The position numbers and the translations under genes are program-made. Shown here in pieces: positions 32,792 to 44,634 of a stretch of 64,000 nucleotides of DNA. The first letter of the stretch is position 1. Each line of letters opens with the position of its first letter. The notes under the pieces were generated by a model. The model was not told the DNA's origin. It saw only the letters and a program-made list of their open reading frames with translations, and did not search any database. Source of the DNA: Siphonodentalium dalli (taxonomy: Eukaryota; Mollusca; Scaphopoda; Gadilida; Siphonodentaliidae); contig CP136066.1 of assembly GCA_032622095.1 (NCBI GenBank), positions 6,223,784 through 6,287,783 of the forward strand, read 5' to 3'.

Positions 32792-34914
32792 GATGGATTG
32801 ATATTAGTGAGTTTGTGTCCCGCAAGAGAATAGAGTTAGGATCTGTCGTATTGGGAGTACATTTTTACGGTTTATTCAACATTGTAAGTTGGTCACTGGC
32901 CGAAGTTCGCAATTGCATCACCAATCAGAAATGTACACTATATCTTATAATGCTGACTTAAACAAACACGGAACATTCATATAAACATCATATGAAAAAT
33001 GCGGTCTAACCGTGAACGCGAGTGGTACCAAGGTCGGCGACGGTAGGATTAATAACGGTTAGACGCATCAACGCGGTCGACTAACGGTAATAACTGTGAT
33101 CAATGTCGGTAATGAAGGTCGAATACTAAGAGCATATACATGTACATGGATGCATCATGTTGTTATTGAAACACGTTTGACTATCATTCTCAACGACTCC
33201 GCCATTTCTGAATCGCAAGGAAATAACCTCTTCCATAAGTAGAAACCATATTCGTGGAATGCTACAATGGCTCTGGTGATCTGATGATCTACATGTATGG
33301 ATGTTTCAAACTTGATGATACATTAAACAGTGATACATACATGTAGTAATTAATAACAATAATTATTTAACAGGCGAGTCTTCTCTCTACGGATGTATTT
33401 CCTGGTAGTATGCACACAATCAATCACGAGATCGTAATAGCCCGGCAGATATTGTGTTTATTTTTGAAAGAGTTTATTTCCTAGCAAAGCGAAAGCGGTT
33501 GAGTAGTTGAGAATGCTGTGACTACATATGTATGAGCACGTTGTTGTCAACTCATCGGGCAGTTACATAACGGAATTTGCTATAATTTTCTTGAATGTTT
33601 CAACCCAAATATATGTGACTGGTACTGATAGATTGTATATGTATACGCATGTGACGTATAACCACTGAACTCTGTTATGCATCAAGACATGACGTGTACA
33701 TGCAAGTGACTGGACAATTTCATGCCATGACTGGACAATTTCTCACCAATACAAATGTTTTAATTTTACATATTAAAATTCGAGTGATATTTATGATAGC
33801 TTTGTTGCTTTATGTCATGAAATGAGGGCCCAATTTTTATGATTCCGATTGGTCGAAATAAGTATTACTTGTAATTGAAAAGCTTGCTAGAAATAACAGT
33901 ATCCAGTGGTATAATGAGATTATGGATGCGATTAGCCATAAAAACACTCTGTGTGAGCTGACCGTTTGTTTATATACCGGTACAGCAAAACACCCAACAC
34001 CGTAGAGATATTTGGAGAGTGATTCAAGATGACTCATTAACACCGAAATCGTGTGGCGAGGATTAGTGAGCGTTATAATGGTATATTGCAAGCAACATGG
34101 CGTCAGTTTTGACAAAAGTTCGTTAGTGGGATCCTCGTGTGTTGAATATTTTGCTTACCGCACACTAGTTACGCACTGTACGACATGTTATGTAGCATAA
34201 TTTGACTTTTGTTTACATAACATGGCGTACGAACTTGACATTTACATATTATTTACGCAATATTTATGATGTGTATAAAGAGCAAAATATGTCTATAGTT
34301 TAATATTCTTAATATTTATTCCGGTTTTAATAGATGTGACTATTTTAAGGGAAGTGTCCGATAGTACATAAGATAGTATATTTATTGTTATATGTTTTCC
34401 CGAATCTATGATAAACTTCCTTTCCCTGTGATTGTAATGATATGGTTAATTGTATATATAAACACAGCACATCGAGATATAAATGATATAATGAATACGA
34501 GCGTACAGGCACAATTAACAAGATCATATTATAAATTGGTTATGACTGGTAGCTACCATTGTATAAATTTGGATCACAGCTGGATCATTCTATAGTAAAT
34601 AATAGAATGATACACGTCATATACAAGGGCATTATAGTATCTCAGACCTTATTTGGGCGCATGATACACCATACGTTGGAATAACTACTAGTGTCGAGAA
34701 ATACCGAGACACTCCCGCTCTAACCGCCGATCCACCAACTCCTTTGTTCATTTACCGATGCTTGCTGTGTTTATCGAGAGAGACTTACACAAATATAAAG
34801 TTATCAAAACCTATGGACTGAGTTTGTTCCCGTTCCACGGCCAACTATACCTCCAACACTAGACGCTTCGGGACAAAAGTCGAGAGGGAAGTATTGAATG
34901 TATGAAGCAGTATT
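32792..34914. other. No gene seen
   Basis: Presumed LINE 5' UTR at its start, then AT-rich DNA. Short repeated strings occur near 33010-33115 (CGGT.AGACGC, GGTCGACTAACGGT) and ATGACTGGACAATTTC twice near 33710-33745. Open frames at 33837-34115 and 34345-34595 have no recognisable domain. Confidence 0.45.
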
Positions 34915-35148
34915 CAACAAAGATCAAATGCCTACCAGTACCATGTTCATATAGAGTTACCATGCAACAAAGATCAAATACCTACCAGTACAAGGTTCAT
35001 ATAGAGTTACCAACAAAGATCAAATACCTACCAGTACAAGGTTCATATAGAGTTACCAACAAAGATCAAATACCTACCAGTACAAGGTTCATATAGAGTT
35101 GCCAACAAAGATCAAATACCTACCAGTGCCAGGTTCATATAAAGTTAC
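34915..35148. repeat. Minisatellite, 46-bp unit, five copies
   Basis: CAACAAAGATCAAATACC, TACCAGTACAAGGTTCATAT and AGAGTTAC repeat head to tail. The first copy carries three extra bases (ATG) and the last a few substitutions (AAAGTTAC), so the centre is most uniform. Confidence 0.95.
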
Positions 35149-35530
35149 CAACCTGAATAATTGTCACACTTCTGTGACCTTTTTAATTATATGTAACCTC
35201 AATTTGACCAATGTAAAGTTGTATGTGAAAACAATGGAACCTTACTGGTAGTTCGTAGAATTATGGAGCCAACGTTTACTACACCGAGCATTGGTTCTTA
35301 AAACCACGTGACGTACACCCATCATTTCATTTATGGAAATGTGGGTCAAATATCTGCGAAAGCACTCACATAATAGTTTGTTTGCGTCATTCTGTTCGGT
35401 TGATCATAACTTGTGCGGTATAGCTGGTAAATATATGATGTACTGTGGTATAGGGCAATACAGTCTATTGTAAATGTTGCAGTACAACATTTAAATAGTG
35501 TCCATGGGCGTGTCGTTAACACGAGAAAAA
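35149..35530. other. No gene seen
   Basis: AT-rich DNA without a supported feature. Confidence 0.4.
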
Positions 35531-35748
35531 TTAAAATTAAAATCTAATTTTAAAACCGAGCACGCCATTTAAAATCAACTTCGCTATGCATACATGAATG
35601 TATATATGTATGTATGTAACTACATATTTATGTAAGTACATGTGTATGTATGTGTATACATATGTATGTATGTATGTATATATGTGTGTATGAATACCGC
35701 GGCGGATTTAAATTGGCGCGCTCGGTTTAAATTTATATATGTTTTAAT
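35531..35748. repeat. Foldback element with a (TATG)n microsatellite core
   Basis: Left arm ATTTTAAAACCGAGCACGCC + ATTTAAAATC near 35546-35578 and right arm GATTTAAATTGGCGCGCTCGG + TTTAAATTTAT near 35705-35737 are inverted copies. Between them lies a ~110-bp TATG/TGTA repeat tract. Confidence 0.65.
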
Positions 35749-36170
35749 TATACTTCCATGGTGTAACCAAGGAAGTATATTGTTTTTCTACTGAGGTCGT
35801 TTTCCGTTTATTTCGAAATACTCAGAAACTGATTACAGTAGGAACGCGAAATCTCTAGCGAATATAGGCATCGAAGGTCTACTAAATATAATGGTATCCG
35901 GATTTCCGCCCAATGTTTCTTAGTGGAGTTATGGCCCTTTTGCGATTATTTTCCAGTATTATTATACTTCCATGGTGTAACCAAGGATGTATATTGTTTT
36001 TCTATTGAGGCAGTTTTCCGTTTGACTGCAAATACTCCGAAACTAATGGGGGGAGGACCGTAGGCATCTAAGGGATACAGAAAATGAAGATATCGCGAGT
36101 TCGGCCCAACGCTTTACCACGGAGTGAAATTTAAATAAAAATATTTTTTTCACTATTATTATTATTATAA
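35749..36170. repeat. Dispersed repeat, two adjacent copies starting at a short palindrome
   Basis: Each copy begins ATTATACTTCCATGG-TGTAA-CCAAGGAAGT (arms ACTTCCATGG / CCAAGGAAGT), followed by ATATTGTTTTTCTA.TGAGG, GTTTTCCGTTT and AAATACTC.GAAACT. Copies start at ~35749 and ~35966; a third starts at ~36908. The first ends at an ATTATTA tract from which the next begins, as if one inserted at the tail of another. Confidence 0.75.
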
Positions 36171-36904
36171 TCGACACTTTTGCAACGCCTTAATATCTGA
36201 ACATATGGGGAGTATCGAACTGAAAGTTGGTACTTATGTTGCGGTAAATGAGTTCTGTGCCTTAGATGCATGACGAATATTGTCCGCGCTGTCTTCGCAG
36301 AGTATTCATATAAACGACCGCGACTCCTCTGAAAGTATCCGACATTAAAAGCCGTATCACACGCTGGTGTGACCGGAATAAAGAGCGCAAGTGGTGCGCC
36401 AAAATCTGCCAGGTTCGGTTCAGTATTGTGGGTTTGGGGAGGGGTGGACAAAGGTTCCAAATTGTTTTTGGTCTCAGAATCAGATGAAACTTGGAATATA
36501 ACATCTACCATACAAGCTGATTAGGAAACTGAAAACAGATCGTTAATCCGTTGGAAAATGTCGGAGATTTGGTCCCTCAAAGTTTAAAATTGGGCACATA
36601 TGCTTGTTAATTTCAAAAATGTTATTCGTCTCTGAATCAGATGAAATCCATACCATCGCATCTCTGAGAGCAGCAGATCACAAAACTGAAAACAGTTTTA
36701 AAATCCGTTGGTAATTAACGAAGTTACGGGCCCTTTTTTGAGCCGGGGTTGACAATGTGCTTATCCCGTCACACAGTTTCGAGGCAGGGGAGGGGTCACC
36801 CCCATACACGTCAGATGAAAATACAAAAGCCAGGATAACATATGGTCACACAACTGAACATTTTGTGTTACTAAACTGCGATTCTTTTATCTCAGTATTT
36901 TTTC
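36171..36904. repeat. Dispersed repeat with blocks shared with 37.1-37.4 kb
   Basis: The stretch 36368-36540 (GTGACCGGAATAAAGAGCGC, AGTGGTGCGCCAAA, TCAGATGAAA, AGCTGATTAGGAAACTGAAA) recurs at 37158-37350 in the same orientation. The string AGATCACAAAACTGAA with AAATCCGTTGG-like follow-up appears again near 36677. Frames here have no domain. Confidence 0.6.
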
Positions 36905-37400
36905 TATTATTATACTTCCATGGTGTCACCAAGGAAGTATATTGTTTTTCTATTGAGGCAGTTTTTTGTTTGACTGCAAATACTCAGAAACTAATGGGAG
37001 GTAGAATATAAATTTTTACAGCATAAGCCGATCACGAAACTGAAAGAATTTCGAAAATCCATTTAAATATTCCAGAGTTACATGTATCGGCTTTCAACGT
37101 TACCGTTACGGACCAAACGACTCGCAACCTGAACTCCTCCGAACTTTCAAGTTATTGGAGGTCGAATCATAAGCCGATGTGACCGGAATAAAGAGCGCAA
37201 GTAGTGCGCCAAATTGGGCCAGTTTCGGTTCAATATTGTGGATTAAGCAGAGGGGTGGTCCATGGAACCAAATTTGTTTTCCAAATCAGATGAAATTTAT
37301 AATAGAAATCTTGGAGAGAAGCAGATCACAAAACTGAAGAAAAAAAATTAAAACCCGTACATTGGAAATAACGGAGTTACTCAACAATGAACTACAGATA
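36905..37400. repeat. Dispersed repeat, third copy
   Basis: Starts ATTATTATACTTCCATGG-TGTCA-CCAAGGAAGT like the copies at 35749 and 35966 and continues with the same TTGACTGCAAATACTCAGAAAC block. It then shares GTGACCGGAATAAAGAGCGC with 36370. Ends near the CGGAGTTACTC string at ~37375. Confidence 0.7.
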
Positions 37401-38040
37401 ATATAAAACTTAATTATATTTCGCGAAGAAAATTCAGAAAGTGTTCATAATGGTAACTCGCAGCTGTAATATTACTTGTTATATATAGTCCATGAGCCAG
37501 GACCGAGAATGGTACCATTTTGGTGGGCAAATTCTCTCAACATTTTTCGCAAAGCTTATAATCTGAAATTTATCTGAGTGCTGGGGCGCACTGTGGCAGT
37601 GTAGCTTAGTGTGCAAAAATTGTGTTTCAATGGAAACGAAGGGTGTTTTTGGCCAGTATAAAACATGCTTATAATGGTCTACTACTAGAAAGTTTAATGC
37701 AGTAACTCTATCTTTACACTGATATAGGGTGACACCCTTGGTATGCTTTCTTTTGAGACGGAGTATTTCACCTCTAGAGGTCAAGGTCATATATAAAGGT
37801 CAAGGTCATTCACCAATATATTATCTTTTTTTCATATCGGGTCATACATTTTCTACCCACTGATTTTATATATCAGTTTTGAATACGTTATCTTTGCTCC
37901 TAAATAATCTGTAGCGTATATTCTACATAGAGAACTTCGTTATTGTTGAAACAGACATGTCATTCATGAGATATAGGCCTTTAAACTTGGTGACCATTTT
38001 CCAAAATGGGTGAAAATCGGTTATTTCCCAATATATCATG
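37401..38040 (+). repeat. Dispersed repeat, plus-orientation partner of 44035-44590
   Basis: From ~37487 (CCATGAGCCAGG) to ~38040 (TTATTTCCCAATATATC), the sequence is the reverse complement of 44035-44590. Shared blocks include TTTGGTGGGCAAATTCT, TAATGCAGTAACTCTATCTT, TCATATCGGGTCATACATTT, CTACCCACTGA and AATACGTTATCTTTGCT. It carries the half-site string GGTCAAGGTCAT twice. Divergence is visible throughout. Confidence 0.8.
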
Positions 38041-38859
38041 TTTCTGTGTAGTCCAGGCGCTTGGTGCATGGGAATGTAAGAATTGCACAACTATTGATAA
38101 AAGCAAGAAACTTCCAACATATGTTCCTTGAACCTTCCTGATCATTTTCAGAATAGACCCCATCGATATTTGGCCCTGCTTAGCAACGGTTACTAGGCAA
38201 CTACCCGAAAGTATAAACAGAAAGCTATGTTATCTAATTTTTTTTAAATGTTTGCACAATACACATGACATGCTACTAGAAAATCTTTGCTGCTTTGCAC
38301 AGCTGAGTATATCGCTCTACAGATGGTCCGAGGTCATTATAAATGTTATAGGTTTAATAGAGATGCAAAGGTTCAGAATAAACAAAGCCAGTGATTAGTT
38401 GACAGTTCTGCTATATAATTGAAATTAATAGGTCAGCGGTAAGGTGTCTTATCGTGAAGGCGGGGTTGGTAGAATTTGATACATTGTCATTGTAAACTTA
38501 ATTGGACTCTATTAACCCAAGTATTACATGTCCGGGTCACCTTTTCACATTTAATCAAAGGCTGCGCTGGTGCAGCATTACCTATCCTGTGTCATTGAAT
38601 TCTCTTATATTTGGGAGTGACCCATAAAATCCAATATTTTGTGTGAAGTACATTTGTCTATAATAGTACATAACAGTATACTCTATAATTCAACATCAAC
38701 ACTCTAATTTATTATTCCGACCATAGTAATTTACTATCGCCAAGGGATGGGTTAAACATTTGCCAATCGTGATCGGCCTCTCGTTTTCTGTTGCTGATAT
38801 ATTGTCAATGGTGGTGTATATGTGTACAGGAATTAGATGTATGTTCATGGCTGGGGGTT
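38041..38859. other. No gene seen
   Basis: Near 38570-38625 one arm of the foldback family of 22.1 kb may be present (GTCATTGAATTCTCTTATATTTGGGAGTG). Otherwise no feature was recognised. Confidence 0.4.
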
Positions 38860-39930
38860 ATGAGTATACAGCGGGTGGCTGAATTATCATGAGTGATGTG
38901 TATATGCAAGTGTGGAATGTACACATGATCACGTGTGATGGGTATTGGTATATACATTCAATGGTAGGGTGTATGCATATACCTGGAGTGAATCTATTGT
39001 CAAGTGCGGGGTGTATATGTATATCGTGAGTGACTATATGGCTATGCGTATGACAAATGGGTATACAGGGGGTGATCATATGGCCAATGGTGGAGGGAAA
39101 TATGTATACAATGTGTGACCGTATTTCCAGAATGAGGTGTATATGCAAGTCTGGAGTACATTAATGGCCATGTGTACATGGTATAAGTATATATTGAAGG
39201 GCTGTGTTGCCATGGGTATGGCGAATAGGTAAACGTATACAGGGAGTGACCGTATGGCCAAATGGTGGAATGAATAGGTATACACGGAATGACTGTATGG
39301 CAAAACATTTGGTATATGATTGTCACGGGTGAGGTGTATATTCAAGCATGGAGTGTATGAATGGCCGAGTTTGCGGGGTATTGGTCTTTTTGAAGGGCTG
39401 TATGGCCATTGGTGAGTTGTATATATATATATATATACTTGGAATGACTATACAAGGAGTGACTATGGCAATATATTTGGTGTGATTGTCATGGGTGAGG
39501 TGTATATAGAAGGGCTGTATGGCCGTTGGTGGGGTGTATATCTATATACTTGGAATGACTATGGTTATGGGTGTGGTGTATATGTATATCTTGAGTGGCT
39601 ATATGACCATGGGTGTGGCGACTATATATATATATATACTTGGAGTGACTCTATGGTTATGGGTGTGATGTATATGTATATATTGAGAGGCTATATGGCC
39701 ATGGGAGTGGCGAATATGTATACAGGGGTGACCTTTTGCAAAATGTGGTGTTAATATGTATACAAGGGGTGACTCTTATGGTAATACATTTGCTATGTGA
39801 TTGTCATGGGTGAGGTGTATTTTCAAGCATGGTGTGTATGACTTGCCGAGTATGCGGGGTATTAGTATAAAAACAAGGACTCTACGGCCATTGATGGGGT
39901 GCATATGCAAATGTGGAGTGAATCTATGGT
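38860..39930. repeat. Diverged minisatellite-like tract, GT/TATA-rich
   Basis: Motifs such as GGTGTATATGTATA, GAGTGACTATATGG, GGCCATGGGTG and GTATACAGGGGGTGA recur irregularly every ~50-60 bp for over 1 kb. Larger blocks also repeat: TGTGATTGTCATGGGTGAGGTGTAT at 39480 and 39797 and GTATGGCCGAGT.TGCGGGGTATT at ~39357 and ~39838. No gene is encoded; the long frames are by-products. Confidence 0.8.
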
Positions 39931-40489
39931 TATGTGTGTGGCCAGATAAAAGACCGAATTTGTCCTTGATTTTACTTGGGGAATATTTAGTCATATTAAG
40001 TGAACAATGATTTGGATTTTTTTAACATTTCGAAGGATCGGGGCAAGGGAATTAATTTATCCCAAGAATCAGCTGCAAGAATAGGGATTTCTCGGGATCC
40101 AAACCCGGATGTAGCATGAAAAGTTAAACTTGGTAACGATGAAATGTGTTAAAATGTAGTCTGTTTATTATACGGATTGAATACAGAGCGTTTACTTCAC
40201 ATCTGTGCGAAACACAGAAAACAGCTGAAACTCGCTCTGATTATGCTTAGATTTTGTAGAGCATGTATAGGTATTTCGTGTCATCGGCGACCTATATTAT
40301 CCCCACTACAATATACACCAGTATTGAGGTTCAAATATGCCATGTCCATTCAGATGGTAAATATATATTAAAATGAGAAATCAGTCCCCACCTACATACG
40401 ATAAAGTAACTAAACGATCGTATATTCAAATGTACAATACATCGATAAATTCACAATATATTGATTCCCTTGTACAAATGGTTGAGACA
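39931..40489. other. No gene seen
   Basis: AT-rich DNA without a supported feature. Confidence 0.4.
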
Positions 40490-40785
40490 GGGACGTGACA
40501 ACAGGTGTCTCAGTCCCCCCAACTTTGGTCAAATGTTCAACAGTTGGACATTTGATATACCTGACACAACATTTGTTGGAAATTTTACACCAACAACAGG
40601 TTGAAATTGTTCCCGTAGTTTAATATTCCATCAATTTATTAGTGGAGAATTTGTAGGTTTTGGACCAACATTTGCATATTTTCCTGTTTTTGGTAAAACA
40701 TTTGGACTGAAATGGCTATCAGAAACTGTTGAAAATGTTCCAACTTTTGGGGGGGGGGTGTCAGGTCTCGAAAGGTCCAACAAAT
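40490..40785. mobile_element. Possible foldback/MITE with C/G-run termini
   Basis: Left arm near 40500-40550 (CAGGTGTCTCAGTCCCCCCAA, then AATGTTCAACAGTT) and right arm near 40725-40775 (AACTGTTGAAAATGTT, then a G run and GTGTCAGGTCTCG) are inverted copies with mismatches. The core of ~200 bp repeats ATTTGTTGGA/TTTTGG motifs. No duplication of the target was resolved. Confidence 0.45.
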
Positions 40786-41275
40786 GGAAAGTTTGATGCC
40801 AGTCTGGATGCTAGGATTTAGAAAATTTCATGTTCAGATTTGAAATATTTCTCACACCGGGACGAACCATGGTCGATCCGGTGTGTCCCGGTCCCTCCCC
40901 ATTGGCCAGTCAGAAACCGATAATTAATTTAAGAAAACACAAATCGGGGTGAATTTGCATGGCGTTAGACCACTAGATATTAGCATATTAGGATTGTTCA
41001 GGCTCAGATCTACACATTTTCTTGTACTGGTCGGCCTAATGGAATATACCCACCCCCGGCTAGTGACAAAAGACTACTGATTCAGTTAGAATATGCTACC
41101 ATTCAGGCGGCTGTGAGGGACCAGTTGGGATAATCAAAGCCCAGCGGGGTGGGGAGGGTGAAAATAGGGTGTAGTTATATAGAAGGTGGACGCCCCCCCC
41201 TAACGCGGATACAATCTATAGACACGTCCCTGCAATGGGTCGAGACTGCGTCTATAGCACCATCTACTCACTCTA
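40786..41275. other. No gene seen
   Basis: Non-coding DNA with small palindromes such as ACCGGGACG...CCGGTGTGTCCCGGT near 40856-40895. No coding feature. Confidence 0.4.
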
Positions 41276-41374
41276 TCAACCACAGTTCCCCAAAACAAAA
41301 ATTGACCCCCACCTCAATAAGTACTATTGAGGTGGGGTCAATTTTTGTTTTGGGGACCTGTGCTATCAACCACA
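41276..41374. repeat. 82-bp near-perfect hairpin flanked by 12-bp direct repeats
   Basis: Arms CACAGTTCCCCAAAACAAAA.. (from 41281) and ..TTTTGTTTTGGGGACCTGTG (to 41362) are inverted copies over ~38 bp, differing by one substitution and one extra C. The loop is AGTAC. CTATCAACCACA occurs directly before/into the left arm (ending 41284) and again directly after the right arm (41363-41374). Confidence 0.9.
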
Positions 41375-42194
41375 ACTTGTCATTAATGTAGTGAACAACG
41401 TTGTTAGTGAAAAAAGTGTTAGAAGCCGCCTCGAGAATTTGAACATAAAACCTGGTTTAAAATGACAACTTTGTCAATGCATGATGTTTGCCCATGAAAT
41501 CTTGCAATGAATAGGTTAACGCATAGCTGACTGGAATGCCATGTAATTCCTGAACCTTTGAGTGATAAAATCGTAGTGAAAGGTTACCGGTCAATGGGAC
41601 ACATCTGCCCGTTCCAACTCGCTATTGCTTTATGAGCTGCATTGAAAGTACACAAGTAACAATGACGATATTCATCGATTTACCCGAACCCGTTCCCGTC
41701 GGACGGCTATGGCAAATTCGCTAGTGTCTTCTTTTGTTGAATTCTATGCAATTAATTACATGGGCACAGCACGTGCTCTGCTACGTCAATAGCAGGTACT
41801 GATAAGTGGACCCCGAATGAGACCAAATATCGATCCATATATAGAGTAAATGTAAAATGTATTATGTCTTATACATGTCTGATACACTTGTATTCAATCT
41901 GTCACGATGTGTATATACATGTTTGTGGTAACCAACGTCAAAATATTTCTTTTATTATTTTTTGAAAGAGCCCCGAACCCCATCCGCGCCATCAAAATAG
42001 AGAACCTTTGCTACTGTAGTTCTATAAACCACACCGTTACATTTCTGGTAATTATTAGCTCTATTAGTCATATAGATATTCGAACATTTTCAGATACTAG
42101 ATAAAACCAGCTGTCTACCGCTTCAATCGCAGGCCTAAATTGTTATGTTAATATATTTAAATAAAGTAAAATATAAATAAAATTTCATGTTTTA
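41375..42194. other. No gene seen
   Basis: AT-rich DNA, no supported feature. A 65-codon frame at 41907-42104 has no domain. Confidence 0.4.
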
Positions 42195-42325
42195 ATTGGG
42201 GTCCATATCAGTATGGGGTCCGTATAAGCCGGGGTCCGTATAAGGCCAGGGTCTGTAACATTCGGTGGTCCGTATAAATGGCAGGGTCAGTGTGCATGCG
42301 CGCAGGGTCTGTATCAGGCTCATAC
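42195..42325. repeat. Short irregular tandem repeat, GGGTCCGTATAA motif
   Basis: GGGGTCC(A/G)TAT, GGGGTCCGTATAAG, GGTCTGTAAC, GGTCCGTATAAAT, GGGTCAGTGTGC and GGGTCTGTATCAG follow one another every ~18-28 bases. Confidence 0.7.
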
Positions 42326-42719
42326 CGACGCATACACACCCAGATCGGAAGCATTTATTCTACATAGTAGTATGGCAACATTTTCTCTAATAACAAAATA
42401 ATTTGTATCATTATCTTGCAGTGTGAATTTATAACTGGAATCGGCATTAATAGGACTTATGAACATAATATATTTTCTGCTGAACATGCATATGAATGCA
42501 TTTTCTAACATAACAGTGATACTACAATATTGCTATATATTCTCTGTTTATGACATGTGTGATGGAGGGTGCGAGGGTGTGTTTGTGGGTGTGTTGGTGT
42601 GTGTGTGAGAGAGAGAGAGAGCTTATTTTTATGCAGTACGTGGTGTTGCGATAGCTAATTTGAATACATCATCCTCTGAGAGTGGTTTTTGGGACATGAA
42701 AACAAAGATGACTAAAACA
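42326..42719. other. No gene seen; short (GT)n/(GA)n run
   Basis: A GTGTGTTTGTGGGTGTG tract leads into (GA)n at ~42606-42622. No gene recognised. Confidence 0.5.
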
Positions 42720-42812
42720 CTTGTCTCTACGCTAATAGTGTGTACGCTAATATATTAGCGTAACGGGTTAACGTAAAATACGAGTTACGCTAATATTTAG
42801 CGTATCGGGTTC
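42720..42812. repeat. Two adjacent TTAGCG palindromes
   Basis: CGCTAATATATTAGCG (perfect 16-bp palindrome) and CGCTAATATTTAGCG, each followed by TA.CGGGTT, lie ~40 bp apart. A further partial CGCTAATAGTG precedes them. Confidence 0.7.
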
Positions 42813-42835
42813 AAAGGGTTGACAATTAACAAGCT

Positions 42836-42937
<102 letters not shown>

Positions 42938-42959
42938 GTGTGGACTTTCTACTTTCTAA

Positions 42960-43965
42960 GATAGCTCAGGTGTGAAAAACCCTTAAGTCGGGTTTGATCG
43001 TGACTTTGTATCTGTATAAATACAAGGCTCGTCATATTGTCCAGTGTAAGCTTTTGCTTTTTCAACTGTTCCGCAAATAGTTAATGTCATTGACATGGGA
43101 ACTATATTTGATCTGGATATATGACCCCTCAGCTAGGAACGGCCTCCTCTAAAAAGTTTCCACTATAACCAAGAAACAGATAAGTGCAGTATCGTGCTTT
43201 AGTTAATATCACAAATCGTGTTTATTTTGTTCTGATTGTATCTCAAGGGTAATGTATCATGAGTTATGTATTAGCACAAAGTTATGCATGATGATGGGAA
43301 TTGCTTTTATGACTAACCTACTAGAGGTAGTGAATTATGAGCCAAATTATAAAAAATATACCAAATATTACCTTTGTCCAATGACATTGATTGTAGCAAT
43401 TGTCCTTGACCCTATAAGGCATATAGCTCAGTCCATTGATGGATTCTTAATGGCAATATGAGTTCACATCATTTCTTCAAACAAAATTAGGCTCAGGTTT
43501 CCAGCAGTTGATTTTCAATAATAATATTTGATGCCGGTGCCATGGAAACCAGATTTGATCTCGACAGTTTGTCAGACCTCTCACTGAGCGTCCCCCAAAC
43601 GTGTCCATTATAACTACGCAACACATATGTGAAGTTTCATGATTTAGTTACTAAAGTCACAAAATTGCAGTTATTTTGGTCTTGATGGTAATGCATCGTC
43701 GCTCATGTACTGTCACAATTACCACAAGAAGGTAGTACTTAAAATGCAGATTAAAATGAGACTAAAATGTGCCATACAAAAAAACAAGGTTCGTTGATTC
43801 TCAAAAGCGGCATTTTTTTTAATTTTCTTCAAATAAATGGTGTTGTTGTCATGCAAACCAGGGTTTATAATGACATTTGAAACCACCCCCAACTGGGCAC
43901 GCCTTCCAAAAAGTTTGCCATATAAATAAGTATATATTTGTATAAGCTTCGTGCTTTAGTCACAA
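42960..43965. repeat. Three diverged copies of a ~400-bp unit
   Basis: Blocks like GCCATGGAAACCAGATTTGATCT, CCTC..ACTGGGCACGCCT, AAAAAGTTTCCA.TATAA.TAAG, GTGCTTTAGTTA.T.TCACAA and TTTTGGTCTTGATGGTAATGCATC recur starting near 43095, 43537 and 43850. Spacing is irregular (~440 and ~310 bp). No protein is encoded. Confidence 0.6.
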
Positions 43966-44034
43966 TACAACCCCCAACGGACACCAGATAAGTAAATAAC
44001 TCTATAATATACACAAAAGCACGATATCTTGGGA

Positions 44035-44590
44035 AATAACTGATTCTGACCTATTTTGGAAAATTGCCACAAAATTTAGAGGTCGTTATCTCATGACTGG
44101 ATTGTCAGTTGCAACCATAACACAGTTTTCCGTATAGCCTATATGCTCTAGATTATTTCCTAGTAAAGATAACGTATTCAAAACTGATATATAAACTCAG
44201 TGGGTAGAAAATGTATGACCCGATATGAAAAAAGCTATTATTTTGGTCAATGACCTTGACCTTTGAATATGACCTTGACATATAGTGGTGAAATCTCCAG
44301 TGTCAAATGAAAGCCCACAAAGGATAGCACCCCATATCAATGCCAAGATAGAGTTACTGCATTAAACTTTCTTGGTATAGACCATTATAGGCATATGTTT
44401 TATATAGGCCAAAAACACACTCCGTTGCCATGGAAACACACATTTTCCACACTAAGCTACACTGCCCCGGTGTGCGCCAGCACTGACATAAACTTCAGAC
44501 CATGAGCTTTCAGAAAATTTTCGGTAGAATTTGCCCACCAAATTGGTACCACTTTCCATTTTTGGGGAGCCTGGCTCATGGACTAATAGG
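44035..44590 (-). repeat. Dispersed repeat, inverted partner of 37487-38040
   Basis: The sequence is the reverse complement of 37487-38040 with substitutions and small indels. It carries TGACCTTGACCTTTGAATATGACCTTGAC, a cluster of nuclear-receptor-like half sites also typical of other repeats in this window. Ends at CCTGGCTCATGGACTA. Confidence 0.8.
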
Positions 44591-44634
44591 GTTGGTAACC
44601 ATGCCTTTGATGATTAGGTCAGCAAGGAACATGG

